Positions 8,848-18,092 of a DNA stretch of 64,000 nt are shown here, one piece after another (the first letter of the stretch is position 1; each line of letters starts with the position of its first letter). The stretch spans positions 285,560 through 349,559 of the forward strand of contig CANLVD010000004.1 of NCBI GenBank assembly GCA_947494445.1, written 5' to 3'. The translations under genes were made by a program, and so were the position numbers. Under the pieces are notes generated by a model, which saw only the letters and a program-made list of their open reading frames with translations, was not told where the DNA came from and made no database searches. This DNA comes from an uncultured Paracoccaceae bacterium. Lineage in GTDB: Bacteria > Pseudomonadota > Alphaproteobacteria > Rhodobacterales > Rhodobacteraceae.

Positions 8848-8896
8848 GTGGTTTATCCGCTTTTCAATCCGGGCATTTCCGGCCATGGTCCGGGTC

Positions 8897-9370
8897 ATGT
8901 CAGAGGACCCGATTGACCGCTCCGGCCTGCGCCCCCGTTTCTGGGAACGCTACACGCTTGACGAGCTGACCTCCAGCGAATGGGAGGCGCTGTGCGACGG
9001 CTGTGGCAAATGCTGCCTGCTGAAACTGGAAGATGAGGACACGGGCGATGTGGCCTACACCTCCATTGCCTGCCGGTTGCTGGATCTGAAATCCCGCCGT
9101 TGCGGGCAATATGCCTTGCGCCGTCAACTGGTGCAGGGTTGCGTGATCGTGCGCCCTGACAATCTGGACGAGATCGCAAGCTGGATGCCGCGAACCTGCG
9201 CCTATCGTCTGCTGTTCGAGGGGAAAGGACTGGAGGATTGGCACCCGTTAAACTCTGGCACGCCCCTCAGCGTTGAGGACGCAGGCATCGCGCCGCGTTT
9301 TGCGCTCACACCGGAATATGACGTCGAAGAAGACGATTTTGAAGATTACGTCTTGAACCAGCAGGTCTGA
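8897..9370 (+). CDS. YcgN-family cysteine cluster protein (UPF0260)
   Basis: 157 residues. The cysteine pattern LCDGCGKCCLLKLED, then IACRLLD, RRCGQY and GCVIVRP, is diagnostic of the YcgN/UPF0260 family, thought to hold a zinc or iron-sulfur site. The biochemical role is not established. The ATG at 8897 (MSEDPIDRSGL) is preferred over an in-frame ATG four codons earlier. It ends 4 bp before the threonine aldolase start, so the two are probably co-transcribed. Confidence 0.85.
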   Translation: MSEDPIDRSGLRPRFWERYTLDELTSSEWEALCDGCGKCCLLKLEDEDTGDVAYTSIACRLLDLKSRRCGQYALRRQLVQGCVIVRPDNLDEIASWMPRTCAYRLLFEGKGLEDWHPLNSGTPLSVEDAGIAPRFALTPEYDVEEDDFEDYVLNQQV

Positions 9371-9374
9371 ACAT

Positions 9375-10427
9375 ATGGAATTTGCATCCGACAACACCAG
9401 CCCCGCCCATCCATCGGTGATGGAGGCGCTGATGCGTGCCAACGAAGGCTACACCAACTCCTATGGCGGGGACCCGATCATGGAGCGGGTGCAGGCAGCC
9501 ATTCGCGATCTCTTTGAAGCACCACAGGCGGCCGTTTACCTGGTTTCGACGGGGACTACGGCGAACGCACTGGCCCTGGCCTGCCTCTGCCCGCCCTGGG
9601 CCACGATCTATTGCCACCGCAATGCCCATATCGAGGAGGATGAATGTGCAGCGCCCGAGTTCTACACCGGCGGTGCCAAGCTCACCCTGCTTGACGGTGC
9701 GGATGCCAAGGTCGACCCTGCCTCTTTCCGCGATGCCTTGGCATTTACGGCGCGCGCAGGTGTGCACAATGTGCAAAAAGGTGCGCTCAGCCTGACCAAC
9801 ACAACCGAAAACGGTGCGGTCTATTCCGTCGCTGAGCTGTCTGCATTGTGCGAGATTGCCAAGGCCCATGGCCTGCCCGCGCATCTTGACGGTGCCCGCT
9901 TTGCCAATGCAATTGCGGCCACAGGTGCCACCCCTGCCGAGATGACCTGGAAGGCAGGCTTTGACGCGCTCAGCTTCGGTGGGACCAAGAACGGCTGCAT
10001 GGGGGTTGAGGCTGTTGTCCTGTTCAACCCGGATCAGGCCTGGGAGTTCGAACTGCGCCGAAAGCGCGGTGGGCATCTCTTCTCCAAGCACCGCTATCTG
10101 TCAGCGCAGATGGAGGCCTATCTGAAAGACGGCCTGTGGCTCAAGCTGGCCACACATGCAAACGCAATGGCGTCCAGATTGTCAGACGGGTTGGTGGCGC
10201 GCGGTGCGGTGCTGGACCATCCAACGGATGCCAATGCAGTCTTTGCAAAATGGCCGCGCGCGGCTCATGAGCGCTTGGCAGACGCTGGCGCGCATTACTA
10301 TCCCTGGGGCACGCCTGCACCGGAAAAAGGCGCTCCTGAGGACATGATCAGTGCCCGCCTGGTGACGTCCTGGTCGACCACTGCGCATGATGTCGATGCA
10401 TTTCTGACGGCTTATGGACATATCTGA
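9375..10427 (+). CDS. ltaE: Low-specificity L-threonine aldolase
   Basis: 350 residues, a fold-type I PLP enzyme that cleaves threonine or allo-threonine to glycine and acetaldehyde. It begins MEFASDNTSPAHPSVMEAL with the SDNTS motif of beta-eliminating lyases. STGTTANALAL binds cofactor phosphate, LDGARFANA holds the PLP-interacting Asp, and SFGGTKNGCMG contains the Schiff-base lysine. It follows ycgN by 4 bp. Confidence 0.92.
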   Translation: MEFASDNTSPAHPSVMEALMRANEGYTNSYGGDPIMERVQAAIRDLFEAPQAAVYLVSTGTTANALALACLCPPWATIYCHRNAHIEEDECAAPEFYTGGAKLTLLDGADAKVDPASFRDALAFTARAGVHNVQKGALSLTNTTENGAVYSVAELSALCEIAKAHGLPAHLDGARFANAIAATGATPAEMTWKAGFDALSFGGTKNGCMGVEAVVLFNPDQAWEFELRRKRGGHLFSKHRYLSAQMEAYLKDGLWLKLATHANAMASRLSDGLVARGAVLDHPTDANAVFAKWPRAAHERLADAGAHYYPWGTPAPEKGAPEDMISARLVTSWSTTAHDVDAFLTAYGHI

Positions 10428-10461
10428 ACCACCGCCGCCTGACCGGCGACCCGGGCCTTAA

Positions 10462-10493
10462 CACTTCTTGGGGAAAATATCCCCGCCGGAGGC
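10462..10493 (-). repeat. Dispersed intergenic repeat, copy 3
   Basis: On the minus strand this reads GCCTCCGGCGGGGATATTT, then TCCCCAAGAAGTG. It sits between the convergent ltaE and isomerase genes, 35 bp after the ltaE stop. Confidence 0.85.
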
Positions 10494-10532
10494 ACCGGCC
10501 CTGCACCGCAGGGCCGCCCCTTCAGGGCCCTC

Positions 10533-11120
10533 TCAGGCCAGATCCGCCTCTAGATAGGCAAGCCTGTCCTGCCCCCAATAGACCTGATCGCCCACCACAT
10601 AGCTTGGCGCGCCAAAGACATTGGCCTTCACCGCATCATTGGTGTTGCGCTCATAAGTCTCCACCGCCGAGATCATGTCGCGATCACTGATTGCAGGATC
10701 GAAACCATGGGCCTCGAGACAGGCCTTGATCACTTCGTCACTGGCGATGTCCTTGTCTTCAACCCAGCAGGCTTTCAGGATGCCGTGGACAAAACCTCCC
10801 AGATCGCCCGATCCATCGGCTTGTGCGTTGAGGATGGCAATGCTCGAGGGCACCGGGTTTGTCGGCCAATGGGCCGGTTGCAGATTGATCGGCAGACCCG
10901 TGTGGCGAGAGATCCGCGCCAGTTCCTGCAACCTGTACGCCTTTCGGCTTTCATGGCGCTGTGCGGGCGGCACCCCACCGGTTTCCGCAAAGACTTTCAT
11001 CAGATCGAACGGACGATAAGCAATCGATTTGCCCAGACGCCGCGCCATGTCCTCCAGCCGTGTGCCCGCCAGATAGGTAAACGGGCTGAGCGGGAACATG
11101 TAATAGTCGATATCTGCCAT
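10533..11120 (-). CDS. 2-hydroxychromene-2-carboxylate isomerase-like protein (DsbA family, kappa-GST type)
   Basis: 195 residues. It begins [19 protein letters not shown], matching the thioredoxin-like N-terminus in which Ser replaces the CxxC cysteine, as in HCCA isomerases and kappa-class glutathione transferases. The C-terminal [21 protein letters not shown] is the conserved cis-Pro region. Family members use glutathione to isomerise aromatic catabolic intermediates, but roseobacter copies usually lie outside aromatic clusters and the substrate is unknown. The start at 11120 is preferred over an extension to 11171 that shows no similarity. Confidence 0.85.
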   Translation of the reverse strand: MADIDYYMFPLSPFTYLAGTRLEDMARRLGKSIAYRPFDLMKVFAETGGVPPAQRHESRKAYRLQELARISRHTGLPINLQPAHWPTNPVPSSIAILNAQADGSGDLGGFVHGILKACWVEDKDIASDEVIKACLEAHGFDPAISDRDMISAVETYERNTNDAVKANVFGAPSYVVGDQVYWGQDRLAYLEADLA

Positions 11121-11239
11121 TTCCGGCCTTTCTCGTGGTGATTTTAACCTTGCGCGCATCATGGCGCGCATTCCGCCCTTTGCAAGGCCAGATCAGGATG
11201 ATAGGTGCAGGCGCAAATCCCTGGCAGAGGTCCTCGATC

Positions 11240-12256
11240 ATGATGAGTGTGAACCAGCCCAAGCTGATTTCCGGAAATGCAAACCGCCCATTGGCAGAGG
11301 CAATCGCCCGCCGCATGAGCATCCATCGGGGCGAGACCGTTCGTCTGTGTGATGCAAGGGTTGAGCGGTTCAACGATGCCGAGATCTTTGTGGAAGTGTT
11401 CGAAAATGTCCGCGGTGAAGACATGTTCGTCATTCAGCCGACCTCGAACCCGGCCAATGACAACCTGATGGAACTGCTGATCATGTGCGATGCCCTGCGC
11501 CGCTCGTCAGCAGCCCGTATCACCGCAGTGATCCCCTATTTCGGCTACGCCCGTCAGGACCGCCGCACCAAGGCGCGCACGCCGATCTCGGCCAAGCTCG
11601 TTGCCAACCTGATCGCCGAGGCCGGGATCGAACGCGTGCTGACCATGGATCTGCATGCAACCCAGATCCAGGGCTTCTTCGACATTCCGGTCGACAACCT
11701 TTATGCGGCCCCGGTTTTCGCGCTGGACATCAAACACCAGTTCAAAAAGCTTACTGATGTGACCGTCGTCTCCCCCGATGTGGGTGGTGTGGGCCGCGCC
11801 CGCGAGTTGGCCGAGCGGATCGGCGCGGATCTGGCCATCGTTGACAAACGTCGTGCAGCGCCCGGCGAGATCGCATCGATGACGGTCATCGGAGAGGTCA
11901 AGGACCGGGTCTGCATCATCGTGGATGACATTGCAGACACTGCCGGCACGCTTTGCAAAGCAGCCGAGTTGCTCAAGGACACGGGCGCAAAAGAGGTCCA
12001 TGCCTATATCTCGCACGGCGTTCTCAGCGGCCCTGCGGTTGACCGGGTCAAGGCATCGGTGATGAAATCGCTGGTCATCACCGACAGCATCGAGCCGACG
12101 CCACAAGTGCTGGGTGCCAAGAACATCCGCATCATCCCCACCGCGCCGATTTTCGGTCAGGCGATCCTGAACATCGCCAATGGCACGTCGGTCTCATCGC
12201 TTTTTGACGACAACACGCTCAGCCCGATCTACGAGGCGTTTTATCCCGCTGCCTGA
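11240..12256 (+). CDS. prs: Ribose-phosphate pyrophosphokinase (PRPP synthetase)
   Basis: About 338 residues. It makes PRPP from ribose 5-phosphate and ATP for nucleotide, histidine and tryptophan synthesis. [70 protein letters not shown] and the PRPP loop [14 protein letters not shown] are all present. Two adjacent ATGs (11240 and 11243) are possible; AGAGG at 11226-11230 suits the first. The longer frame from 11135 is not supported by family length. Confidence 0.96.
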   Translation: MMSVNQPKLISGNANRPLAEAIARRMSIHRGETVRLCDARVERFNDAEIFVEVFENVRGEDMFVIQPTSNPANDNLMELLIMCDALRRSSAARITAVIPYFGYARQDRRTKARTPISAKLVANLIAEAGIERVLTMDLHATQIQGFFDIPVDNLYAAPVFALDIKHQFKKLTDVTVVSPDVGGVGRARELAERIGADLAIVDKRRAAPGEIASMTVIGEVKDRVCIIVDDIADTAGTLCKAAELLKDTGAKEVHAYISHGVLSGPAVDRVKASVMKSLVITDSIEPTPQVLGAKNIRIIPTAPIFGQAILNIANGTSVSSLFDDNTLSPIYEAFYPAA

Positions 12257-12266
12257 CGGGATGGAC

Positions 12267-12809
12267 ATGATCCCGATACTTTAAACCGAGCGGCTCAGGC
12301 TGCGCGGGCATCAGGTGGCTGATTTCGAACATTCGCTCACGCTCTGGGCTGACCCGGACGTCGTGCGCTATATCACCGGCCGCCCCAACACGCGGGAGGA
12401 GGTCTGGCAGCGCTACTTGCGCCGCGCTGGCCATTGGCATCTTAACGGCTATGGCTACTGGCTTGTCGAAGACATCGCTACCGGCAGCTTCCTCGGCGAA
12501 GTGGGTTTTGCCGATTACAAACGCGAGATCACACCACCGATTGGACCTTTCCCCGAAGCCGGCTGGGTCTTGGCGCCCCAAGCACATGGCCGGGGCATCG
12601 CAACCGAAGCGATGCGCGCTGCAATCGACTGGATGGACCGCACCCATGGACCAGAAAAGATCTGCTGCATTCTCGATCCCGCACATAGCGCATCGGCCAA
12701 TGTGGCACGCAAACTCGGCTTCGGGGATGAAGCCCGCGCCCACTACAATGCGCAAGACATTTCGGTCTACTGGCGGCATCGCGCAGACACTGCCGAAATG
12801 GGTTCTTGA
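12267..12809 (+). pseudogene. GNAT N-acetyltransferase gene with an in-frame stop at codon 6
   Basis: From the ATG at 12267 the frame reads MIPIL, then TAA (12282-12284), then TERLRLRGHQ and a complete GNAT domain to 12809. The normal N-terminus of this acetyltransferase group is MIP-x-L-E-T-E-R-L-x-L-R, so TAA stands where GAA or CAA is expected, a one-base change. The rest is intact, including the acetyl-CoA loop HGRGIATEAMRAAIDW. Translation could restart at the GTG at 12315, but that would lose beta-strand 1. It may be a young pseudogene, a read-through case or a sequencing error. It lies 10 bp after prs. Confidence 0.75.
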
Positions 12810-12867
12810 AGGATGAAGTCCTAACCCCGTAGAGTCCCGGGTGAATACACTCAACCGGAGCAGGCTC

Positions 12868-13582
12868 ATGATCCGCACAGGCGCTGAATACCGCGACAGC
12901 ATCCGCGGCACGCGCGACGTCTTCATCAACGGCGAAAAAGTCGCGGATGTAACCACGCATCCGATGTTCAAACCGCTGGTCGACATCCGGGCGCGGATCT
13001 ATGACATGGCCCATGATCCCAAGACCCGAGACGTGATGACCGTCACCCAGAATGGCGAGGTCAACGCCATCGGCAACGCGCTGCCCTACACTCAGGATGA
13101 CTGGTGGGCCAAGCGCAGGGCCACCGATGCGGTGATGGAAGACGTCGGCGGTGTGGTCACCCGCGTGGGCGATGAGACCGTGGGTGAGATGTGGTCGCTT
13201 TACGATGGGCAGGATGTGCTCAACGAAGTGAACCCCGAATTTTCAAAGAACATCGAAGCACATATCGGTAAAGTGCTTCAGGGCGACCCTTTCCACGTTT
13301 CGGCCAACACCGATCCAAAGGGTGACCGCTCCAAAGCACCACACCAAGGCCGCCAGCTTCATTCGCGCGACCCTGCACCGGCATTCAGCCATTGCCTATG
13401 TTCAGCGCACCCTGAAACAGGCCGATCAGATGGTCGGCACTTCGGTTTTCAATGCCCGCCAGACCAGACTTGAGATGCAACCCGATGTGCGGGAGATACT
13501 GGCAGTGCTGGCCGTCTGGCCCGACGGGGACGGGTCCATCGCGCAATATTTCTCGGACAGCACACCAAAGGCAGCGGAGTGA
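12868..13582 (+). pseudogene. Remnant of a 4-hydroxyphenylacetate 3-hydroxylase (HpaB-family flavin monooxygenase) gene
   Basis: The first frame (12868 to about 13335) gives a good HpaB N-terminus: MIRTGAEYRDSIRGTRDVF, then HPMFKPLVDIRARIYDMAHD, LPYTQDDWWAKRRATDA and DPFHVSANTDPKGDRSK. The similarity then jumps, with a frame change, to a piece from the family's middle (TKAASFIRATLHRHSAIAYVQ, about 13337-13500). About 100 residues between them seem to be missing. The C-terminal third of the family (about 200 residues) is also absent, and the frame ends at 13582 in unrelated sequence. GGAG precedes the ATG. It sits directly ahead of a Rieske oxygenase and was probably once part of that operon. 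Deletion sizes are estimated from memory of the family. Confidence 0.8.
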
Positions 13583-13585
13583 GCA

Positions 13586-14707
13586 ATGACATCAGCAGTT
13601 GAAGCCCTGCGCCAGAACACCGCGCGACCGTTTGAGGTGGCCCGCGCCATGCCACCCGAGGTCTACACCAGCGACGCCTTTCTGGAACGTGAGTTGAACG
13701 ATGTCTTCGCGCAGGACTGGTTTTGTGTCGGCCGGGCTTCTGCCCTGTCGAACCCCGGCGACTATGTCACTCAGGAAATTGCCGGACAGCCGGTGATCGT
13801 GACCCGCGATGCAGGCGGCCTGTTGCGTGCCATGTCGAACGTCTGTCTGCACCGGATGTCCACGTTGCTGGAGGGACGCGGCACGACAAAGACCATCGTT
13901 TGCCCCTACCACGCATGGACCTATGAGCTGTCCGGTCAGTTGCGCGGCGCACCGGCCATGGGACTGAACAGCGACTTCGACCGGGCCGACTACTGCCTGC
14001 CACAATACCGCTGCGAGGAATGGCTGGGCTGGGTATTTGTCTCGCTGAACCCGGATGCCGAACCCGTGGCACAGCATCTGGCCGAAGTTGAAACGCTGGT
14101 CGGCGACTACCGGATGGAGACTTACACCGAGACGTTCTTCGAGACCCATGTCTGGGACACGAACTGGAAAATCCTCGCCGAAAACTTCATGGAAAGCTAC
14201 CATCTGCCGGTCTGTCATGCGGCCACCGTGGGTGGCCTGTCGCGGCTGGAAGACATGATCTGCCCCCCCGGCAGCCCGGCGTTCAACTACCACACGATCC
14301 TGAAGGATGATCAGCTGAAGATCGCACTCGCCCATCCCGACAACACCCGCCTCACCGGCGAGCGGCGAAGGATGACTTATCTGCTGGCGATCTATCCCAG
14401 CCTGCTGATCACTCTGACGCCGGGGTATTTCTGGTATCTCAGCCTGCATCCGCAAGGCGTGGGTCAGGTCCGCATCGGCTTTGGCGGCGGGATGAGCCCC
14501 GAATTCGTGAATGACCCCGAGGCGCAGACCCATTTCAAGGCGCTCAAGGCCCTGCTTGATCGGGTAAACGCCGAGGATCGTGGTTGTACCGAGAAGGTCT
14601 TCAAGGGCCTGTGCTCGCAGGCCGCAAAGCCCGGTCATCTAAGCCATCTGGAACGCCCGAACTACGATTTTGCGCAGTACCTCAACAGCAGGATCGCAGC
14701 GAAATAA
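13586..14707 (+). CDS. Rieske non-heme iron aromatic ring-hydroxylating oxygenase, alpha subunit
   Basis: 373 residues. The Rieske [2Fe-2S] ligands are CLH near residue 89 and CPYH about 18 residues later. The catalytic domain has the mononuclear-iron motif ENFMESYHLPVCH with its two His. No beta subunit or reductase lies next to it, so electrons must come from proteins encoded elsewhere. It starts 3 bp after the HpaB remnant and is followed by ridA and DUF1028 genes. This fits a pathway in which an N-containing or aromatic compound is oxidised and an enamine/imine must be removed. Substrate unknown. Confidence 0.9.
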   Translation: MTSAVEALRQNTARPFEVARAMPPEVYTSDAFLERELNDVFAQDWFCVGRASALSNPGDYVTQEIAGQPVIVTRDAGGLLRAMSNVCLHRMSTLLEGRGTTKTIVCPYHAWTYELSGQLRGAPAMGLNSDFDRADYCLPQYRCEEWLGWVFVSLNPDAEPVAQHLAEVETLVGDYRMETYTETFFETHVWDTNWKILAENFMESYHLPVCHAATVGGLSRLEDMICPPGSPAFNYHTILKDDQLKIALAHPDNTRLTGERRRMTYLLAIYPSLLITLTPGYFWYLSLHPQGVGQVRIGFGGGMSPEFVNDPEAQTHFKALKALLDRVNAEDRGCTEKVFKGLCSQAAKPGHLSHLERPNYDFAQYLNSRIAAK

Positions 14708-14736
14708 ACCCAGCACCTCATCAGGACATTCGAGCC

Positions 14737-15162
14737 ATGGCCCACACCCGCATCCGAAAATTCAACACGGCTGAAACCTACCCGGAACAGAATCTCGACA
14801 ATGACTTGTGTCAGGCGGTGGTGACCCAAGGCGGCCGGACGGTTTATCTGCGCGGTCAGTGTCCGCAAAATCTGGACGATGCCCGCGACATCGGCAGCCA
14901 TGATCCGGCCGAGCAGACCCACAAGGTGATGCAGAACATCCGGCAACTGATCGAAGAGGCGGGCGGGTCCATGGAGCATCTGGTGAAGCTGGTCGTCTAT
15001 ATCACCGATGTCCGCCACCGGGAGGCGGTCTACAGAACCATGGGCGAATACATCAAAGGGGTGCATCCGGTCTGCACGGGTCTGGTGGTCACGGCACTGG
15101 CCCGGCCCAATTGGCTGGTCGAGATCGACGGCACAGCCGTGATCCCGGATGAAGGGCAATGA
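14737..15162 (+). CDS. RidA-family protein (reactive intermediate imine deaminase-like)
   Basis: 141 residues of the YjgF/YER057c/UK114 family. The core NLVKLVVYITDV-type strand is present as HLVKLVVYITDVRHREAVYR, and HPVCTGLVVTALARPNWLVEID ends the fold. The substrate-binding Arg of canonical RidA is replaced in the RPNWLVEID segment (canonical form is ARLP...VEIE), so it may belong to a catabolic RidA subgroup and not be the housekeeping deaminase. The ATG at 14737 is preferred because a longer frame overlaps the oxygenase. Its stop overlaps the next start (ATGA). Confidence 0.87.
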   Translation: MAHTRIRKFNTAETYPEQNLDNDLCQAVVTQGGRTVYLRGQCPQNLDDARDIGSHDPAEQTHKVMQNIRQLIEEAGGSMEHLVKLVVYITDVRHREAVYRTMGEYIKGVHPVCTGLVVTALARPNWLVEIDGTAVIPDEGQ

Positions 15163-15833
15163 CCTTCTCTTTGGTTGCCCGCTGTTCTGAGACCGGCATG
15201 TTCGGGGTGGCAATTGCGTCTTCCTCCCCGGCTGTGGCCGCGCGCTGTTCCTACACCAGAGCAGGCGTGGGAGCGGTTGCGTCACAGAACGTCACCGACC
15301 CCCGGCTTGGGCCACTGGCCCTGAATTTGATGGCGGATGGATACTCGGCACCAGAGGCAATTCGCGAGATTCAATCCACCTCGGACAACCTGCCCTATCG
15401 GCAGATTCTGGCGATTGATCTGCAAGGACGTACCGGCATTCATTCTGGTGACAAGTCGCTGGGCATCTGGGCCGAGGCCGCAGGAAAGGACGTCGCATCA
15501 GGCGGCAATCTGCTGGCAGGCGAGAGCGTACCGCAAGCGATTGTTGCAGGCTTCGAGGCATCCAATGGTCACCTTGGTGACCGCCTGATCATTGCCATGC
15601 GCGCAGGGTTGGTCGCAGGCGGCGAGGCAGGGCCGATCCATTCAGCAGGTCTGCAACTGGCAGATCAAGAGAGCTGGCCGCTGGCCGATTTGCGGTGCGA
15701 CTGGACGGAAGACTGCCCGATCGACGCCATCGCTAAAGCCTGGAAGATCTACAAACCCCAGATGGCTGATTATGTCGGCCGTGCACTGAACCCGGCAGGC
15801 GCACCGTCCTATGGGGTGCCGGGCGATCAATGA
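15159..15833 (+). CDS. DUF1028 protein (Ntn-hydrolase-like)
   Basis: 224 residues. It begins MTFSLVARCSETGMFGVAIASSSPAVAARC, the signature of DUF1028 proteins, whose fold is predicted to be Ntn-hydrolase-like. The conserved GNLLAGESV and an acidic LRCDWTEDCPIDAI segment near the end are visible. Biochemistry is unknown. It is coupled by 4 bp to the RidA gene, and the two gene families often occur together, which suggests successive steps on amide or imine intermediates made by the upstream oxygenase. Confidence 0.88.
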   Translation: MTFSLVARCSETGMFGVAIASSSPAVAARCSYTRAGVGAVASQNVTDPRLGPLALNLMADGYSAPEAIREIQSTSDNLPYRQILAIDLQGRTGIHSGDKSLGIWAEAAGKDVASGGNLLAGESVPQAIVAGFEASNGHLGDRLIIAMRAGLVAGGEAGPIHSAGLQLADQESWPLADLRCDWTEDCPIDAIAKAWKIYKPQMADYVGRALNPAGAPSYGVPGDQ

Positions 15834-15838
15834 CCGGC

Positions 15839-17107
15839 TCAGCCGTGATCCCGGAGCACATTTCCCGCCAGATACAGCGAGCCTGCGATCAGAATGCGGG
15901 CGGTCGGATCAATGGCCGCGATCCGCGAAAGAGCCTGCTCGATGGTGTCTGCCGGATGGGCCTGAACACCTGCACGGGCTGCGGCCTCAGCCGTTTCTTC
16001 GGCACTTAGCGTGGCGGTCTCTTCAGGGATGGAAATCGACTGCAAGCTTTCCACCTTGCCCTTGAAATGCGCCAGATATCCGCCCGCGTCCTTGGTGCGC
16101 AGCATACCGCAGATCATGTGCAGGGGTCGCTTTGGCAATCGCTCCAGCGCTTCTGTCAGGGCCGCACCCGCTGCCGGGTTGTGACCACCGTCAAGCCAAA
16201 GCTCAGCATTGGGCAGGCTCTCGACAAAGGGACCGGATTTCAGGCGCTGTAGCCGCGCGGGCCATTCGGCCTGGGACACCGCTGCGTCCGCATCGCCTGC
16301 GCCAAGTTGCCTCAATGCTGCAATGGCGGCACCTGCATTGCCGACCTGATGTGCCCCGATCAGGTTGGGCAGCGGCAGATCAAGCAACCCGTCCTCGTCC
16401 TGATAGGCCATGCGCCCATGCTCCTCCCAGACCTGCCAGTCGCGGTTCTGGATCAGGAGCGGCGCACCAACACGCGCGGCCTGTGCCTCAATCGCGTCCA
16501 GCGCGGCATCTTCCTGAGAGGACACAATGCAGGTCACTCCGCGTTTCAGGATGCCTGCCTTCTCATGGGCAATCTCGGCCAGTGTGTCGCCCAGAAACTG
16601 CTGATGATCGAGCGAAACAGGCGTGATCACCGTAAGCGCCGGCTGGTCAATCACGTTGGTTGCATCAACCCGCCCGCCAAGCCCCACCTCAAGCAGGGTG
16701 AAATCTGCCTTGCTGCGCGCGAAGGCCAGCATGGCGGCCGCGGTCGTGATCTCGAAATAGGTGATAGGCTGGCCCTGATTGGCAGTCTCGCATTCCTCAA
16801 GAATGGCTGCCAGATCGGCCTCGGAAATCAGGTCACCCGCGACTCGGATGCGCTCGTGAAACCGCGCGAGATGAGGCGATGTATAGGCATGCACCTGCTT
16901 GTCCGCACCTTCAAGCCCTGCCCGGATCATTGCCTGGGTTGAGCCCTTGCCGTTGGTGCCAGCCAGATGGATGACCGGCGGCAGGTCGCGTTCAGGGTGT
17001 CCCAAGGCCGCCAGAAGGCGCTCAATCCGGGTCAATTCCAGATCGATCACCTTGGGGTGCAGGGACATCAGACGCGACAGGATGGCGTCGCTGTGCCCGC
17101 GGCTCAC
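15839..17107 (-). CDS. folC: Bifunctional folylpolyglutamate synthase / dihydrofolate synthase
   Basis: 422 residues. The ATP-binding P-loop is [12 protein letters not shown] near residue 47, and [19 protein letters not shown] holds the C-terminal catalytic acidic site. It adds glutamate to dihydropteroate and folates in the cytosol. The GTG start at 17107 overlaps the accD stop by 4 bp (GTGA), so accD-folC is a translationally coupled pair, a common bacterial arrangement. Confidence 0.95.
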   Translation of the reverse strand: MSRGHSDAILSRLMSLHPKVIDLELTRIERLLAALGHPERDLPPVIHLAGTNGKGSTQAMIRAGLEGADKQVHAYTSPHLARFHERIRVAGDLISEADLAAILEECETANQGQPITYFEITTAAAMLAFARSKADFTLLEVGLGGRVDATNVIDQPALTVITPVSLDHQQFLGDTLAEIAHEKAGILKRGVTCIVSSQEDAALDAIEAQAARVGAPLLIQNRDWQVWEEHGRMAYQDEDGLLDLPLPNLIGAHQVGNAGAAIAALRQLGAGDADAAVSQAEWPARLQRLKSGPFVESLPNAELWLDGGHNPAAGAALTEALERLPKRPLHMICGMLRTKDAGGYLAHFKGKVESLQSISIPEETATLSAEETAEAAARAGVQAHPADTIEQALSRIAAIDPTARILIAGSLYLAGNVLRDHG

Positions 17108-18030
17108 GACGCGGTGGTCTCCGCCACCTGTGGCAGCGCGTCCATATCAGCAGGTGGTGGCAGATCACCATGCACCATGGGCGGCTGGTTCATCATGAAA
17201 CGCAGCAGCACGGCGATCTCTTCGCGCATGTCCTTGCGGTGCACCACCCGGTCCAGCATCCCGTGTTCCAACAGGTATTCTGCCCGCTGAAAGCCTTCGG
17301 GCAGTTGTTCCCGGATGGTCTGCTCGATCACGCGCGGTCCGGCAAAACAGATCAGTGCATTGGGCTCGGCAATCTGCACATCGCCCAACATTGCATAGCT
17401 GGCGGTCACGCCACCTGTGGTGGGATGGGTCAGGATCACGATATAGGGCAGGCCCGCTTCCTTGAGCATTTGCACAGCCACGGTCGTGCGTGGCATCTGC
17501 ATCAGCGACAGGATGCCCTCCTGCATCCGAGCACCACCTGCGGCCGAGAACAGCACGAAGGGCGAGCCGGTTGCCACCGCACGCTCGGCTCCGGCCAGAA
17601 TCGCATTGCCCACGGCCATACCCATGGAGCCGCCCATGAAGCTGAAATCCTGCGCGGCCGAGACGCAGTGCAGACGCCCGATCTCGCCTTCGACCACCAG
17701 CATCGCTTCGCCTTTGCCGGTTGATTTGCGGGCATCCTTCAGACGGTCAGTGTAGCGTTTGGAATCACGAAACCCCAGTGGGTCGGCCACAGGTTCGCGA
17801 ACCTTGACCTCAGTGAAGATACCGCCGTCGAACAAGGCCCGGAACCGGTCAACCGGTGCCAGATACATATGGTGCTGGCAGGACGGGCAGACGTTCAGAT
17901 TGCTGCTCAGTTCCCGGTGAAACAACATGGTTCCGCATTCAGTACATTTCTGCCAAAGATTGTCCGGCACTTCCCGGCGTGAAAACAGGGAGTTGATCTT
18001 GGGGCGGACGTAGTTGGAAATCCAGTTCAT
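17104..18030 (-). CDS. accD: Acetyl-CoA carboxylase carboxyltransferase subunit beta
   Basis: 308 residues. The N-terminal zinc ribbon has [13 protein letters not shown] and CPSCQHHMY (two Cys pairs). The crotonase-fold core carries [18 protein letters not shown] and [15 protein letters not shown]. It transfers the carboxyl group from biotin to acetyl-CoA to make malonyl-CoA for fatty acid synthesis, as a complex with AccA encoded elsewhere. It is coupled to folC. Confidence 0.96.
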   Translation of the reverse strand: MNWISNYVRPKINSLFSRREVPDNLWQKCTECGTMLFHRELSSNLNVCPSCQHHMYLAPVDRFRALFDGGIFTEVKVREPVADPLGFRDSKRYTDRLKDARKSTGKGEAMLVVEGEIGRLHCVSAAQDFSFMGGSMGMAVGNAILAGAERAVATGSPFVLFSAAGGARMQEGILSLMQMPRTTVAVQMLKEAGLPYIVILTHPTTGGVTASYAMLGDVQIAEPNALICFAGPRVIEQTIREQLPEGFQRAEYLLEHGMLDRVVHRKDMREEIAVLLRFMMNQPPMVHGDLPPPADMDALPQVAETTAS

Positions 18031-18092
18031 GTGAACCTGCCGAGCAGTGAAAGTCAGGCTCTAGATAGGCCGGGGCCGCGCCGAATGCAATC

